Shown one piece after another: positions 30,034 to 39,074 of a DNA stretch of 64,000 nucleotides; the first letter of the stretch is position 1; each line of letters begins with the position of its first letter. The stretch spans positions 228,282 to 292,281 of the forward strand of contig CALUTR010000003.1 in assembly GCA_944323755.1 (NCBI GenBank). The letters are read 5' to 3'. This DNA comes from an uncultured Helicobacteraceae bacterium. Lineage in GTDB: Bacteria > Campylobacterota > Campylobacteria > Campylobacterales > Helicobacteraceae. Under the pieces are notes generated by a model. The model was not told the DNA's origin and did no database searches. It saw only the letters and a program-made list of their open reading frames with translations. The position numbers and the translations under genes are program-made.

Positions 30034-30816
30034 TTGAGTAAGAAAAAAAAATTATACCAAAAAGAAAAGCCAAAAGGTTTGCCATTATGGCTTGGAACTT
30101 TTGGTGATTTGATGAGTTTGCTTTTAACTTTTTTTATTCTTCTTCTATCAATGGCTACATTTGATCATCAAAAAGTCGAGTTAGCAATTGGTTCTTTGCA
30201 GGGTGCATTATCCATACTAGAGCACGGTGTCGAAACAGAGCTAACACCACCAAATAAAGTGCAGGCCACACCTGTTCCTAGAGATGATCCAACAGAAGAT
30301 GCTATGAATACCTTTGCAAGCTTGATTTCTGAATATAATGAAATGATAAAAATAGCTGATGGTCCAGGAATTAATCTAGAAGAATCTGAAGATGGTTTTA
30401 TTATTAGAATCCCAGATGATTTGCTATTTGATACGGGTAGTGCTGTGCTAAAACATAATGAGGGTAAATTGTTTCTCCAGAGATTATCTATGGAGCTTGA
30501 TTCTTATAAAGATATTTTGAAATTAAGAATTATAGGAAATACAGATAATGTGCAATACAAAGTAGGAAGTGCGATAGATAATTGGGATTTATCAAATAAT
30601 AGAGCATTAAGTGTTGCAGAAATGTTGATTGGATTTGGAGTGCCATCTAGTATTATGCAAGTTGGTGGAGATGGTGAGTTTAACCCTATTGCATCAAACG
30701 AGACAGATTCTGGTAGGGCGCAAAATAGAAGAGTTGATATACATTTTAGCTTTGTTGGAGATAGTGCAGATAATAAACAAAAAGCAAAAGATATTATAAA
30801 TAAAATGCAAGAATAA
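30034..30816 (+). CDS. MotB-like flagellar stator protein (no adjacent motA)
   Basis: The protein has a short basic N terminus, one transmembrane helix (about residues 17-41, LPLWLGTFGDLMSLLLTFF) containing Asp25 in the position of the proton-binding Asp of MotB, a linker, and an OmpA-type peptidoglycan-binding domain (RIIGNTDN...NNRALSVAEMLI...RAQNRRVDIHF). MotB normally forms a stator with MotA encoded next to it; here the upstream gene is an unrelated divergent DedA gene and downstream is carbonic anhydrase. TTG 30034 has AAAAGG seven bases before it; a TTG at 30001 is possible. A run of nine A residues lies right after the start. Confidence 0.8.
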   Translation: MSKKKKLYQKEKPKGLPLWLGTFGDLMSLLLTFFILLLSMATFDHQKVELAIGSLQGALSILEHGVETELTPPNKVQATPVPRDDPTEDAMNTFASLISEYNEMIKIADGPGINLEESEDGFIIRIPDDLLFDTGSAVLKHNEGKLFLQRLSMELDSYKDILKLRIIGNTDNVQYKVGSAIDNWDLSNNRALSVAEMLIGFGVPSSIMQVGGDGEFNPIASNETDSGRAQNRRVDIHFSFVGDSADNKQKAKDIINKMQE

Positions 30817-30828
30817 AGAGGGCTGACA

Positions 30829-31488
30829 TTGAAAGAACTATTTGAGGGTGCAATAAAGTTTCAAGAAGAAGATTATTTAAATCACAAGGAACTATATGAG
30901 AATCTAAAAAAAAGCCAAGATCCGCATACGCTATTTATATCGTGTGTAGATTCTAGGGTGGTGCCAAATTTGATAACAAATACACTACCAGGAGATTTGT
31001 TTGTGGTTAGAAATATTGGGAATATTGTTCCACCATATAGGGAAAATAAAGAGAATATAAGAAGTGGATATTTAGCTACCACATCTGCAATTGAATATGC
31101 ATTAAATATTTTAAATATTAAAAATATTATTGTTTGCGGACATAGTAATTGTGGAGCTTGTCATCTCATATATGAAGATGAAAATAAACTATCCCAAACT
31201 CCATATGTAAGCAAATGGCTTGAGTTATTACAACCTGTAAAAGAAAGAGTAGAGGCTTTAAGACCAGATACAAAAGCAAAGCGTATTTGGCTTACAGAGC
31301 AGATCAATATAGAGTATCAATTAGAAAATTTAATGACTTATCCATTTGTTGAGGAAAAATTCGATTCTGGTGAACTTAGAATCTATGGTTGGTATTATAT
31401 TATAGAGACTGGTGAAATTTTAAACTACAATATGATTAAACGAGAATTTAAAGCAATTAGTGCACATTCAAATTATATTAAAAGGTAA
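30829..31488 (+). CDS. icfA: Beta-class carbonic anhydrase
   Basis: This enzyme interconverts carbon dioxide and bicarbonate. The zinc ligands of the beta class are visible: Cys and Asp-Arg in FISCVDSRVVPN (about residues 39-50) and His and Cys in VCGHSNCGAC (about 103-112). It has 219 residues and no signal peptide, so it is the cytoplasmic type. The start is TTG 30829, 12 bases after the motB-like gene, with AGAGGG upstream. The following kdsA-ribH-nusB-pyrF-panC order matches the run known at the start of the H. pylori numbering. Confidence 0.93.
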   Translation: MKELFEGAIKFQEEDYLNHKELYENLKKSQDPHTLFISCVDSRVVPNLITNTLPGDLFVVRNIGNIVPPYRENKENIRSGYLATTSAIEYALNILNIKNIIVCGHSNCGACHLIYEDENKLSQTPYVSKWLELLQPVKERVEALRPDTKAKRIWLTEQINIEYQLENLMTYPFVEEKFDSGELRIYGWYYIIETGEILNYNMIKREFKAISAHSNYIKR

Positions 31489-31491
31489 TGT

Positions 31492-32313
31492 ATGACAAAA
31501 ATAATACTTATGGCAGGGCCTTGTGCAATCGAGGGGTATGATAAAATTAAAATTATTGCAGATGATTTAAAGGGATTATCTAAGAATCCAAATATTGATT
31601 TTTATTTTAAAGCAAGTTTTGATAAAGCAAATAGGACAAGCTTGGAAAATTATCGTGGCTTAGGGATAAAAGAGGGATTAGAGATACTAAGTAATATAAA
31701 AAAAGAATATGGATATAAAATCATTACAGATATTCATGAGTGCAATCAAGTAGATGTTGTTGCAGAGGTTGCAGATGTGATTCAAATTCCTGCATTACTT
31801 TGTAGGCAAACAGATTTGATAGTTGAGGCTGCAAGAACAGATAGAATTATTAATATTAAAAAAGGTCAGTTTCTAAATCCACTAGATATGCAATATGCAT
31901 TGCTTAAAGCTATAAAAACTAGAGGTGGCGATAATGCTAGTTATGATATATCAAAGAAGCTGAAAATATGGGCTACAGAGAGAGGTAGTAGCTTTGGCTA
32001 TGGGAATCTTGTGGTTGATATGAGAAGTTTGGTTATTATGAAGAGATTTGCGCCAACGATTTTTGATGCTACTCATAGCGTGCAAATGCCTGGACTTGGC
32101 GGCGGAAAAAGCTCTGGTGATAGCTCATTTGTATTTCCATTGGCTCGTGCTGCTGCGGCTGTTGGCGTTGATGGATTTTTTTTAGAAACTCATAATAATC
32201 CAAAGAATGCCCTAAGTGATGGTGCTAATATGGTGGATTCAAAATCTATAGAATCTATGGTAAATAAATTAATTGATATTTTAAATATTTCTAAAGGAGA
32301 TGATAATGACTAA
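31492..32313 (+). CDS. kdsA: 3-deoxy-8-phosphooctulonate (KDO-8-P) synthase
   Basis: KdsA condenses phosphoenolpyruvate with arabinose-5-phosphate to make KDO-8-phosphate for the lipopolysaccharide inner core. The sequence has MAGPCAIEG at the N terminus, [11 protein letters not shown] (substrate loop), [43 protein letters not shown] and [11 protein letters not shown]. The Cys in MAGPCA suggests the metal-dependent class, though N-terminal ligand calls need a structure. It has 273 residues, full length. It starts 3 bases after icfA and overlaps ribH by 14 bases. Confidence 0.95.
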   Translation: MTKIILMAGPCAIEGYDKIKIIADDLKGLSKNPNIDFYFKASFDKANRTSLENYRGLGIKEGLEILSNIKKEYGYKIITDIHECNQVDVVAEVADVIQIPALLCRQTDLIVEAARTDRIINIKKGQFLNPLDMQYALLKAIKTRGGDNASYDISKKLKIWATERGSSFGYGNLVVDMRSLVIMKRFAPTIFDATHSVQMPGLGGGKSSGDSSFVFPLARAAAAVGVDGFFLETHNNPKNALSDGANMVDSKSIESMVNKLIDILNISKGDDND

Positions 32314-32770
32314 AATAGAAGGCGATTTAAGGCTTAATGGCAGTGAAAAGGTGGCAATTATTGCTTCGAGATTTAATCATCTAATAACAGATAGATTGAT
32401 TGAGGGTGCTAGAGATAGTTTTTTGCGTCATGGAGGCAATGATGATCATTTAGATTTGTTATTAGTTCCTGGTGCTTATGAAATTCCATTTGTTTTAAAT
32501 AGGCTACTTAGTTGTGGAAATTATGATGGTGTATGTTGTCTTGGAGCTGTGATTCGTGGGGCTACTCCTCATTTTGATTATGTGAGTGCAGAAGCTACAA
32601 AGGGTATAGCATCATCTACACTAAAATATAATGCTTGCGTTAGCTTTGGATTACTTACTACAGATACGATAGAACAAGCAGTTGAGCGTGCAGGGACAAA
32701 GGTGGGTAATAAAGGCTTTGAGGCTATGAGTGCATTGATTGAAATGATGAGTTTATATAAGAAAATATAA
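32300..32770 (+). CDS. ribH: 6,7-dimethyl-8-ribityllumazine synthase
   Basis: RibH carries out the penultimate step of riboflavin synthesis. The 156-residue protein has the conserved substrate residues in [11 protein letters not shown], the region [15 protein letters not shown], and [15 protein letters not shown], where the catalytic His lies in the loop following AVIRG. The C-terminal [19 protein letters not shown] is also typical. It starts within the 3' end of kdsA and its stop overlaps the ATG of nusB, so ribH and nusB are translationally coupled, an arrangement shared with many bacteria. Confidence 0.95.
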   Translation: MIMTKIEGDLRLNGSEKVAIIASRFNHLITDRLIEGARDSFLRHGGNDDHLDLLLVPGAYEIPFVLNRLLSCGNYDGVCCLGAVIRGATPHFDYVSAEATKGIASSTLKYNACVSFGLLTTDTIEQAVERAGTKVGNKGFEAMSALIEMMSLYKKI

Positions 32771-33198
32771 TGGCTACAAGAACGCACGCAAGAGAAGCGG
32801 TTGTATCACTTTTGTATGCATATGATAGTGGTAATGAAGATATTAGAAAGTTTGCAGCAAGTATTTTGCAGCAACGAAAAATCAAGAATGCACAATTAGA
32901 GTTTGCCCTAAATTTATTTGATGGCATTATTGCGAATCTAAAAACTATCGATGATGTGATAATGGCATCGATAAAGAGCTGGGATTATTCGCGAGTTGGT
33001 GTGATTGATAAATGTATTATTAGGCTTGGCGTGTATGAGATTATGTTTAGCAGGCTTGATATTGCAATTATAATTAATGAGGCGTTGGAGATTTCAAAAA
33101 TATTAGGCAGTGAAAATACTTCTAGATTTGTAAATGGAATCCTAGATGCAATCGGTAAAAAATATCCAAGAGATAAAATAGACAATGGTGAAAACTAA
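32770..33198 (+). CDS. nusB: Transcription antitermination protein NusB
   Basis: NusB binds boxA RNA together with ribosomal protein S10 to prevent premature termination of rRNA transcripts. The 142-residue all-helical protein begins RTHAREAVVSLLYAYDSGN and ends with the typical RLGVYEIMF...INEALEISKILGSENTSRFVNGILD. The gene follows ribH with an overlapping stop and start and is joined end to start with pyrF. A candidate boxA target is present in the rRNA leader at the right end of this same window. Confidence 0.95.
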   Translation: MATRTHAREAVVSLLYAYDSGNEDIRKFAASILQQRKIKNAQLEFALNLFDGIIANLKTIDDVIMASIKSWDYSRVGVIDKCIIRLGVYEIMFSRLDIAIIINEALEISKILGSENTSRFVNGILDAIGKKYPRDKIDNGEN

Positions 33199-33923
33199 TG
33201 GCAAAGCTGTGTATTGCCCTTGATATGGCAAATAAAAATGATAATTTAAATTTATGTAGATCGCTTAATGAAGAACTTGCAGGAAATGATATAAGCAATA
33301 TTTATTTAAAGATTGGTTTAAGAAGCTTTATTCGTGATGGCATAGATTTAGTCAATGATTTGAAAAATCTTGGATTTAAAATTTTTCTTGATTTAAAGCT
33401 TTATGATATTCCAAATACGATGCTAGATTCTATTATTGAGATTTCAAAGCTAGATATAGATATGCTTACAATCCACTCTAGCGCTGGTAGAAGTGCATTA
33501 TGTGCAATTAGTGATTGTGCAAAATCTCAAATAAATCCTCCGCTTATATTTGCTGTTAGTGCTTTAACAAGCTTTAATAAGCAAGATTTTAATGAAATAT
33601 ATAATGATGATATTAATAATGCTGTATTGAAATTTGCAAAGATTAGTTATGAATGTGGCATTGATGGAGTTGTTTGTTCTGCTTTGGAATCTAGTATGAT
33701 TAAAAATAGTTATAGTTTGCTTACGCTTACACCAGGAATTCGACCTGCTATTTCTGATTTTGATTGTAATTTGGATTTATATGATAGTAAAGATGATCAA
33801 AATAGGATCACTTCTATAAAAATGGCGCTAGATTACGGTAGTGATTTTATTGTCATTGGAAGACCAATTTATAGATATAAAAATCCAGCATTTTTAGTGA
33901 AGAAAATTTTGGAGATTCTCTAA
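33198..33923 (+). CDS. pyrF: Orotidine 5'-phosphate decarboxylase
   Basis: PyrF makes UMP in the last step of pyrimidine synthesis. The short barrel enzyme shows LCIALDMANKND, YLKIGLRSFIRDG, the catalytic segment FLDLKLYDIPNTM (Asp-x-Lys-x-x-Asp-Ile), LTIHSSAGR, SALTS, LTPGIRP and FIVIGRPIY. It has 241 residues, the usual length. Its ATG overlaps the stop of nusB and its stop overlaps the ATG of panC, making a tightly packed transcription unit. Confidence 0.95.
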   Translation: MAKLCIALDMANKNDNLNLCRSLNEELAGNDISNIYLKIGLRSFIRDGIDLVNDLKNLGFKIFLDLKLYDIPNTMLDSIIEISKLDIDMLTIHSSAGRSALCAISDCAKSQINPPLIFAVSALTSFNKQDFNEIYNDDINNAVLKFAKISYECGIDGVVCSALESSMIKNSYSLLTLTPGIRPAISDFDCNLDLYDSKDDQNRITSIKMALDYGSDFIVIGRPIYRYKNPAFLVKKILEIL

Positions 33924-34756
33924 TGCAGATTATAAAAACAATTGAAGAATTGCAAATATTTAAAAACAATAATTTTGGCAAGTCCATAGGTTTTATTCCA
34001 ACTATGGGTGCACTTCATTTGGGGCATCTATCACTTATTGACAATGCAATATCAAATAATGATGTTGTGATTGTTTCTATATTTGTTAATCCAACGCAGT
34101 TTGGTGCAAATGAGGATTTTGATATTTATCCAAGAATGGAAGAAAAAGATATAGAGTTATGTAGAAGTATTAGTGTAGATGCTATTTTTATGCCTAGTGT
34201 AGATACTTTATATCCAAGCGGTATAGATGATGAGGTGATTCTATTGCCACCTAATAAAATGGCTAGTGTGTTTGAAGGAGCTATTAGGGAAAATCATTTT
34301 AGCGGTGTCCTTAGGGTAGTGCTAAAATTATTTAATCTTATTAATCCTACAAATGCATATTTTGGGAAAAAAGATGCACAACAATTACTTATTATTAAAA
34401 AAATGGTCAATGATTTATTCATAAATACAAATATTATTCCTTGTGATATTATAAGGGATAAAAATAATCTAGCATTAAGCTCAAGAAATACTTATTTGGA
34501 TCACGCATCATATGAAATGGCACTAAAAATACCAAATGCAATACAAGCTGCTATCTCGCTTGTTATGGCAAATGTATTAGAATCAAAGCAAATAGAAAAT
34601 GCTGCTATGGAGTGTCTATCTGGATTAGAGATTGATTATTGTAATGTAGTTGATTTTAATTTAGAAAAAATAGATCAAGTAAAAAAAGATTCTTCGTTGC
34701 TTATTATTGCAGCTAGAGTTGGTAAAGTTAGATTAATAGATAATTGTTGGTTTTAA
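33923..34756 (+). CDS. panC: Pantothenate synthetase
   Basis: PanC joins pantoate and beta-alanine with ATP to form pantothenate. The 277-residue protein has the nucleotide-binding signature FIPTMGALHLGHLSLI, SIFVNPTQFGANEDFDIYPR, HFSGVLRVVLKLFNLI, YFGKKDAQQLLIIKKMV and LALSSRNTYL. Its partner enzyme aspartate decarboxylase, which supplies beta-alanine, is encoded elsewhere in this window (panD, 41.2-41.6 kb), and the next enzyme of coenzyme A synthesis, CoaX, is at 52.8 kb. Confidence 0.95.
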   Translation: MQIIKTIEELQIFKNNNFGKSIGFIPTMGALHLGHLSLIDNAISNNDVVIVSIFVNPTQFGANEDFDIYPRMEEKDIELCRSISVDAIFMPSVDTLYPSGIDDEVILLPPNKMASVFEGAIRENHFSGVLRVVLKLFNLINPTNAYFGKKDAQQLLIIKKMVNDLFINTNIIPCDIIRDKNNLALSSRNTYLDHASYEMALKIPNAIQAAISLVMANVLESKQIENAAMECLSGLEIDYCNVVDFNLEKIDQVKKDSSLLIIAARVGKVRLIDNCWF

Positions 34757-34765
34757 GGAGAAAAT

Positions 34766-35929
34766 TTGCGTATTTTTATTGTTATATTTTTGTTTGTTAG
34801 CTTTATTTTTTCAAATGGATTCACTGATGCTGTAAAATCAGGTGTAAAAGAGGGTGATATTTATTTATTATTTGATTATACAGATTCAAGCCCCAAATTA
34901 TCCGATACTCGCTATCAAAAAAATTCTTTTTTGGCTGCTTCGTTTGGATTGTATTATCATAGTGCTTTTTATGGATATTTTAGAGCACATATAGGTTTTA
35001 GAGGCGCTATACCATTATTTCAAGCAGATAGAAGGTCAATATATCCAGGTGGAAGAGGTGATGCATCAAGGGATTTTTGGGATAACAATAAAGCTATGCT
35101 TGCAAGAAGCTATTTAGAGTATTTTGATGGCGATACAAGTATTCGTGTTGGCAGATTAGAAGATGAGACGGATTTAATTGCAAATCATTTTGATGGACTT
35201 TGGATTCAAAATAAATCATTAGGCAATTTACTTATAGAATTTGTTTGGATTAATCAGCAAGGGACTGTCTTGCCAAGAGAATTATCTGGCTTTGAAAAAT
35301 TAAATACAAAATACGGCGGTGCATATTATTTAGGTGCGACACTTGATTTGTTTGATTTTTTGAAATTAAAGCTATATGGATTAACTACTCCTCAATTATA
35401 TAGTTTTGTTGCATTTAAGGCAGATTTAGATACTCAATATATAACAGCTAGCTCAGGAATTGTAACTGGGTTTGAGCATAAAAATAGTGAGTTTAGAGAT
35501 TCAGTTAGTTTGCTATTTAATGCAGATATTAGGTTTAGGGCTAATATATTTTATGGAAAGTTAGGTTATATTAGGACTGGTTCATCAGTTGGTATGGGTA
35601 GTTTGCAGCTTACTGAAAATTCATTTAACCCATTTTTTTATTTTGGTGGCGATGTGCTTAACTATCAAAGAAATGTTAATTTATTTTATGGGCAGTTTGG
35701 TATTGATTCTAACATTGTAAAGACTTATCTAGTATATGGGTATAATATGTTTAATAGAAATTTAAGCACTGATACTACGAATTATTCGCAAGGTGAAGTA
35801 AATTTTTATTTTGACTGGAAGACTAGCTCTCATACTAATGTGATTTTTTATCTTTTAAATACACATAATGGCAAGGCAGCTGTCCCTGTTATAACGCAAA
35901 CTGGTATTGCTTTTCGTCTTGGATTTTAA
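34766..35929 (+). CDS. Outer-membrane porin, Campylobacterota OprD/Opr-like
   Basis: The protein of 387 residues has a signal peptide (LRIFIVIFLFVSFIFS) and a series of alternating amphipathic strands rich in Tyr, Phe and Gly, ending FRLGF with a terminal aromatic residue, as expected for an outer-membrane barrel. Strands such as RYLEYFDGDTSIRVGRLE and LIEFVWINQQG resemble the Opr porin family of Helicobacter and Campylobacter. The start is TTG 34766 with a strong AAGGAG site. The conveyed solute is unknown. It ends 4 bases into the convergent end of the MATE gene. Confidence 0.75.
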   Translation: MRIFIVIFLFVSFIFSNGFTDAVKSGVKEGDIYLLFDYTDSSPKLSDTRYQKNSFLAASFGLYYHSAFYGYFRAHIGFRGAIPLFQADRRSIYPGGRGDASRDFWDNNKAMLARSYLEYFDGDTSIRVGRLEDETDLIANHFDGLWIQNKSLGNLLIEFVWINQQGTVLPRELSGFEKLNTKYGGAYYLGATLDLFDFLKLKLYGLTTPQLYSFVAFKADLDTQYITASSGIVTGFEHKNSEFRDSVSLLFNADIRFRANIFYGKLGYIRTGSSVGMGSLQLTENSFNPFFYFGGDVLNYQRNVNLFYGQFGIDSNIVKTYLVYGYNMFNRNLSTDTTNYSQGEVNFYFDWKTSSHTNVIFYLLNTHNGKAAVPVITQTGIAFRLGF

Positions 35930-37248
35930 ATAAAGATTTTGTAAAAATATCTCTTAAAGATATACAAAAATGCAATACCTCTAATAAATGTTTCAATTAA
36001 AATGATGATGTATATGCTAATGATTGGCGCTCCAATTTTGTAGCATATATACATAGGAAAGATTCTAAACATCCATATTGATATTATATTGATTGCTAGC
36101 GATATTTTTGTAGCACCTGCACCTCTACAAGCTCCATCTAATACAAAAATAAATACAAGTGGAATCTGTGATAATCCAATATATGTAAGATATGCAACAG
36201 AGCTGTATAGTATAGAATCTTTGTTGCTAAAAAGTAGGCTTAAATCTCTACCAAATATTATCATAATTAAACCCATTATACCCATAAAGATCGATGCTAG
36301 AATGATTGTTGTATATGTTGATTGCTTGAGTTGCTTTGTGTCATTTTCTCCTAGATATTGTCCCGCAAGCGCCATTGATGCTATCATAAAACCAAAACTT
36401 GGCATAAATGCGAATGCTTCGATTCTTGTTGCAATTTGAAATCCTGCTAGGTAATCACTTCCATATGCTGCTACAAACTTTGATATTAATAGCAATGATA
36501 CAATGGTAAATCCCCTCTCAATTCCAACAGGCACTCCAATCCTAATACCTCTGCTTAAAATGTCAATTGAGAAAAATAATTTTAATTTTAATATAGAATT
36601 TTTTCTAGTTAGCAGTGCAAGTAATATGACTAGTTCAAGATATGCTACAAATATACTTGCAAGTGCCATTCCAACTATATCTAATGGTTCAAAAATAATC
36701 CCAAATATTAGAATGTAATTTAATATGATATTGATAATTGAGATTGCTATTTTGATTATAAATGGTGTTTGAGTATCGCCAATTGATGTGAAAGCTGCAA
36801 CTAAGATAACCTTTGCAATGAATGCTGGAATACTATATAGCACTATGTATATGTATGTTTCTCCTAGTATTTTTGAAGTTTCATCAGCACCAATCCAGTC
36901 AAAATACGCATAATGCATTATGTTTGTAATGAAAAATATCGGTATTGAAAACAGAATCGCTCCAAAAAACATACTTGATAATACATTCTCTATACCATTA
37001 AAATCTTTTTTCCCAAACAATCTTGATATTTGGGCGCTTGTTCCAACGAAAAATATATTTGTTATTGCATAAATTAGCATAAAAAAATTCAATCCAAGCC
37101 CAATTGCAATGATGTGGTAGCTCGATATTTTGCCAATCATAAATATGCCAATTACAATGTTTGTAATATCTAGTAGTGAGTTTAACCCAGCTGGAATAGC
37201 GATATTTAGGATTTTCTTGCAATGTTTTGTGAAGTTTATATTATCCAC
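35926..37248 (-). CDS. MATE-family multidrug/toxin efflux transporter
   Basis: The 440-residue protein has about 12 transmembrane helices in two halves, each opening with the MATE pattern: ILNIAIPAGLNSLLDITNIV and GIRIGVPVGIERGFTIV. Transporters of this family export cationic compounds in exchange for sodium or protons. The start is GTG 37246-37248, directly after the amidase stop, so it is the last gene of an operon that begins at panD. Substrate and coupling ion cannot be told from the sequence. Confidence 0.88.
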   Translation of the reverse strand: MDNINFTKHCKKILNIAIPAGLNSLLDITNIVIGIFMIGKISSYHIIAIGLGLNFFMLIYAITNIFFVGTSAQISRLFGKKDFNGIENVLSSMFFGAILFSIPIFFITNIMHYAYFDWIGADETSKILGETYIYIVLYSIPAFIAKVILVAAFTSIGDTQTPFIIKIAISIINIILNYILIFGIIFEPLDIVGMALASIFVAYLELVILLALLTRKNSILKLKLFFSIDILSRGIRIGVPVGIERGFTIVSLLLISKFVAAYGSDYLAGFQIATRIEAFAFMPSFGFMIASMALAGQYLGENDTKQLKQSTYTTIILASIFMGIMGLIMIIFGRDLSLLFSNKDSILYSSVAYLTYIGLSQIPLVFIFVLDGACRGAGATKISLAINIISIWMFRIFPMYICYKIGAPIISIYIIILIETFIRGIAFLYIFKRYFYKIFI

Positions 37249-38121
37249 TTAATCAATATATCTCTTTGTTATATTGCTATAAAATTCAATTCTCCTGTCT
37301 CTTAAAAAAGGCCAAATATTTCTAACTTGTGAGATTCTATCCATATCAATTGTGGTTTGTATTATTTCGTCACTTTCGCTTTTTGCCTTTGCTAGTAACT
37401 CACCTTGTGGTCCAAAGATAAAACTATTTCCCCAAAATTCAATTCCACTATCACCAAATGCTTCAAATCCAACGCGATTAATAGCAGCCACAAATACACC
37501 ATTTGCTATTGCGTGTCCTCGTTGGATGCCAATCCACGCTTCTAGCTGCCTTTGTTTCTCATCATTGGAATCTGATCTATCAAATCCTATTGCTGTTGGA
37601 TATATTAGTATTTCTGCACCGCTTAAAGCCATAAGTCTAGCTGCTTCTGGATACCACTGATCCCAGCAAATTAAAACACCAATCTTGCCAAGTGATGTTT
37701 CTATGGGCTTAAATTCGTTATCACCTATTGTAAAATAGAATTTTTCATAAAAACTAGGATCATCTGGTATGTGCATTTTGCGGTATTTGCCTGCGATTCT
37801 GCCATCTTTGTCAAATACAATAGAAGTATTGTGATATAAACCTTTTGCTCGTTTTTCAAATAATGAACTAACAAGAACCACTTGATTATCTTTTGCTACC
37901 TTTGAAAAACATTCAATATCATCATTAAAAGATTCTGCATATTTGAAAAACTCTACATTTTCACTTTGGCAGAAATATTCTGTCGTGTGGAGTTCTTGTA
38001 AGCATACCAAATTTGCACCATTTTTTGCCGCTTTTTGTATCAAATCTATTGTACATTTTATGGTGTCTTGTTTGTTTTTTTTAAATGAATGCTGTATCAA
38101 GGCTATATTAATATTGTTCAT
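37249..38121 (-). CDS. aguB: Carbon-nitrogen hydrolase, probable N-carbamoylputrescine amidase
   Basis: The nitrilase-superfamily triad is visible: Glu in LVCLQELHTTEYF, Lys in YRKMHIPDDPSFYEKFYF, and Cys in GVLICWDQWYPEAARLMAL. The segments PDDPSFYEKFYFTIGD and SGAEILIYPTAIG fit the AguB (N-carbamoylputrescine amidase) subgroup, which makes putrescine. Three in-frame ATGs lie at 38133, 38127 and 38121; the last gives the usual short N terminus (MNNINIALIQHSF). The 5' end overlaps the small acidic gene. The subgroup assignment is likely but not certain. Confidence 0.82.
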   Translation of the reverse strand: MNNINIALIQHSFKKNKQDTIKCTIDLIQKAAKNGANLVCLQELHTTEYFCQSENVEFFKYAESFNDDIECFSKVAKDNQVVLVSSLFEKRAKGLYHNTSIVFDKDGRIAGKYRKMHIPDDPSFYEKFYFTIGDNEFKPIETSLGKIGVLICWDQWYPEAARLMALSGAEILIYPTAIGFDRSDSNDEKQRQLEAWIGIQRGHAIANGVFVAAINRVGFEAFGDSGIEFWGNSFIFGPQGELLAKAKSESDEIIQTTIDMDRISQVRNIWPFLRDRRIEFYSNITKRYID

Positions 38122-38266
38122 CTTCATACTCATTATCTATTGAATAATCATCTTCATCATAATCATAATTTATATTGTCATCTTCTTCAAATTCGTCCCA
38201 TTCTTCTTCAAAATCTTCTTCAAAATCATTGTCACCTTGCATATATAATTCTACTTCTTTCATCAT
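38108..38266 (-). CDS. 52-residue strongly acidic small protein
   Basis: Between surE and the amidase gene the minus strand carries an open frame from ATG ATG (38266) to TAA (38108-38110). It has an excellent ribosome site, GGAGAAA, immediately upstream. Nearly half the residues are Asp or Glu (for example DFEEDFEEEWDEFEEDD), with several Tyr and almost no basic residues. The stop overlaps the amidase start region. The ribosome site, the 52-codon frame and tight packing in an operon make it a credible gene. I do not recognise a family; no function is proposed. Confidence 0.65.
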   Translation of the reverse strand: MMKEVELYMQGDNDFEEDFEEEWDEFEEDDNINYDYDEDDYSIDNEYEDEQY

Positions 38267-38290
38267 TTTCTCCAAAGTTTATTAAACTGC

Positions 38291-39064
38291 CTATTGTATC
38301 CAATTAGATAGCATATTTATATCATCATAGCTTGTTAAATCTAGTAAAATTGGCGTAATACTTGTATATCCATCAAAAATTGCTTTAAAATCTGAATTTT
38401 CTTCTTTTCTCTCATTCCAAGCTAATGGATGAAGCCCTAGCCAATAATACTCATGTCCTCTTGGGTTTCTGTGTAAATGAGCATCATTACCATACAGCCT
38501 ATATCCTAATTGTGTGATTTTAATGCCTTTATAGTTTTGCTGTTTGATTTGTGGGATATTGATATTTAGCAGCTTTCTTCCTTGCAATGGAAATGATTTG
38601 TTTAATATTTTTTCTACAATTTCTCTTATTATTGTTTTTGTTAGCGTGAAATCAAACGCAAAAATATCATCTTTGTCATTTATAACTTGAGATATTGCAA
38701 TACTTGGAATCTCCCTTATTGCACCCTCCATTGCGCCTGCAACCGTCCCTGAATATGTGATATCCTCTCCCATATTAGATCCGATATTAATGCCAGATAT
38801 TATTAAATCAGGTTTTTTATCATATAGTGTATTTAATGCAAGATATATGCAATCTGATGGCGTACCATCATCTAATTTATAAAAATCATCTTTTACTTTT
38901 ATAAATCGCAAAGGTTTTGTAAGTGTAAGCCCGTGCCCACACGCTGATTTCTCACTTGCTGGTGCTACTACCAAGATTCTAGCTAATCCTTGAAGTGCAT
39001 CTACCAAAGCTTCAAGAGCAGGAGAATCAAAACCATCGTCATTAGTAATCAAAATATTTTTCAT
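38291..39064 (-). CDS. surE: 5'/3'-nucleotidase SurE
   Basis: SurE is a divalent-metal-dependent nucleoside monophosphate phosphatase of stationary-phase survival. The N terminus ILITNDDGFDSPAL supplies the metal-binding Asp pair, followed by VVAPASEKSACGHGLTL (phosphate-binding Ser and metal Asn region), GTPSDCIYLAL and SGINIGSNMGEDITYSGTV. It has 257 residues, the usual length. It lies 10 bases downstream of ispA on the minus strand, within the panD-to-MATE operon. Confidence 0.95.
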   Translation of the reverse strand: MKNILITNDDGFDSPALEALVDALQGLARILVVAPASEKSACGHGLTLTKPLRFIKVKDDFYKLDDGTPSDCIYLALNTLYDKKPDLIISGINIGSNMGEDITYSGTVAGAMEGAIREIPSIAISQVINDKDDIFAFDFTLTKTIIREIVEKILNKSFPLQGRKLLNINIPQIKQQNYKGIKITQLGYRLYGNDAHLHRNPRGHEYYWLGLHPLAWNERKEENSDFKAIFDGYTSITPILLDLTSYDDINMLSNWIQ

Positions 39065-39074
39065 ATATATCCTT

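Noticed and set aside
30040..30051. A9 run in the motB-like gene as a phase-variation switch
   Set aside because: A runs of this length are common in such AT-rich DNA, and the alternative starts make its effect on the frame unclear. It is mentioned with the gene only.
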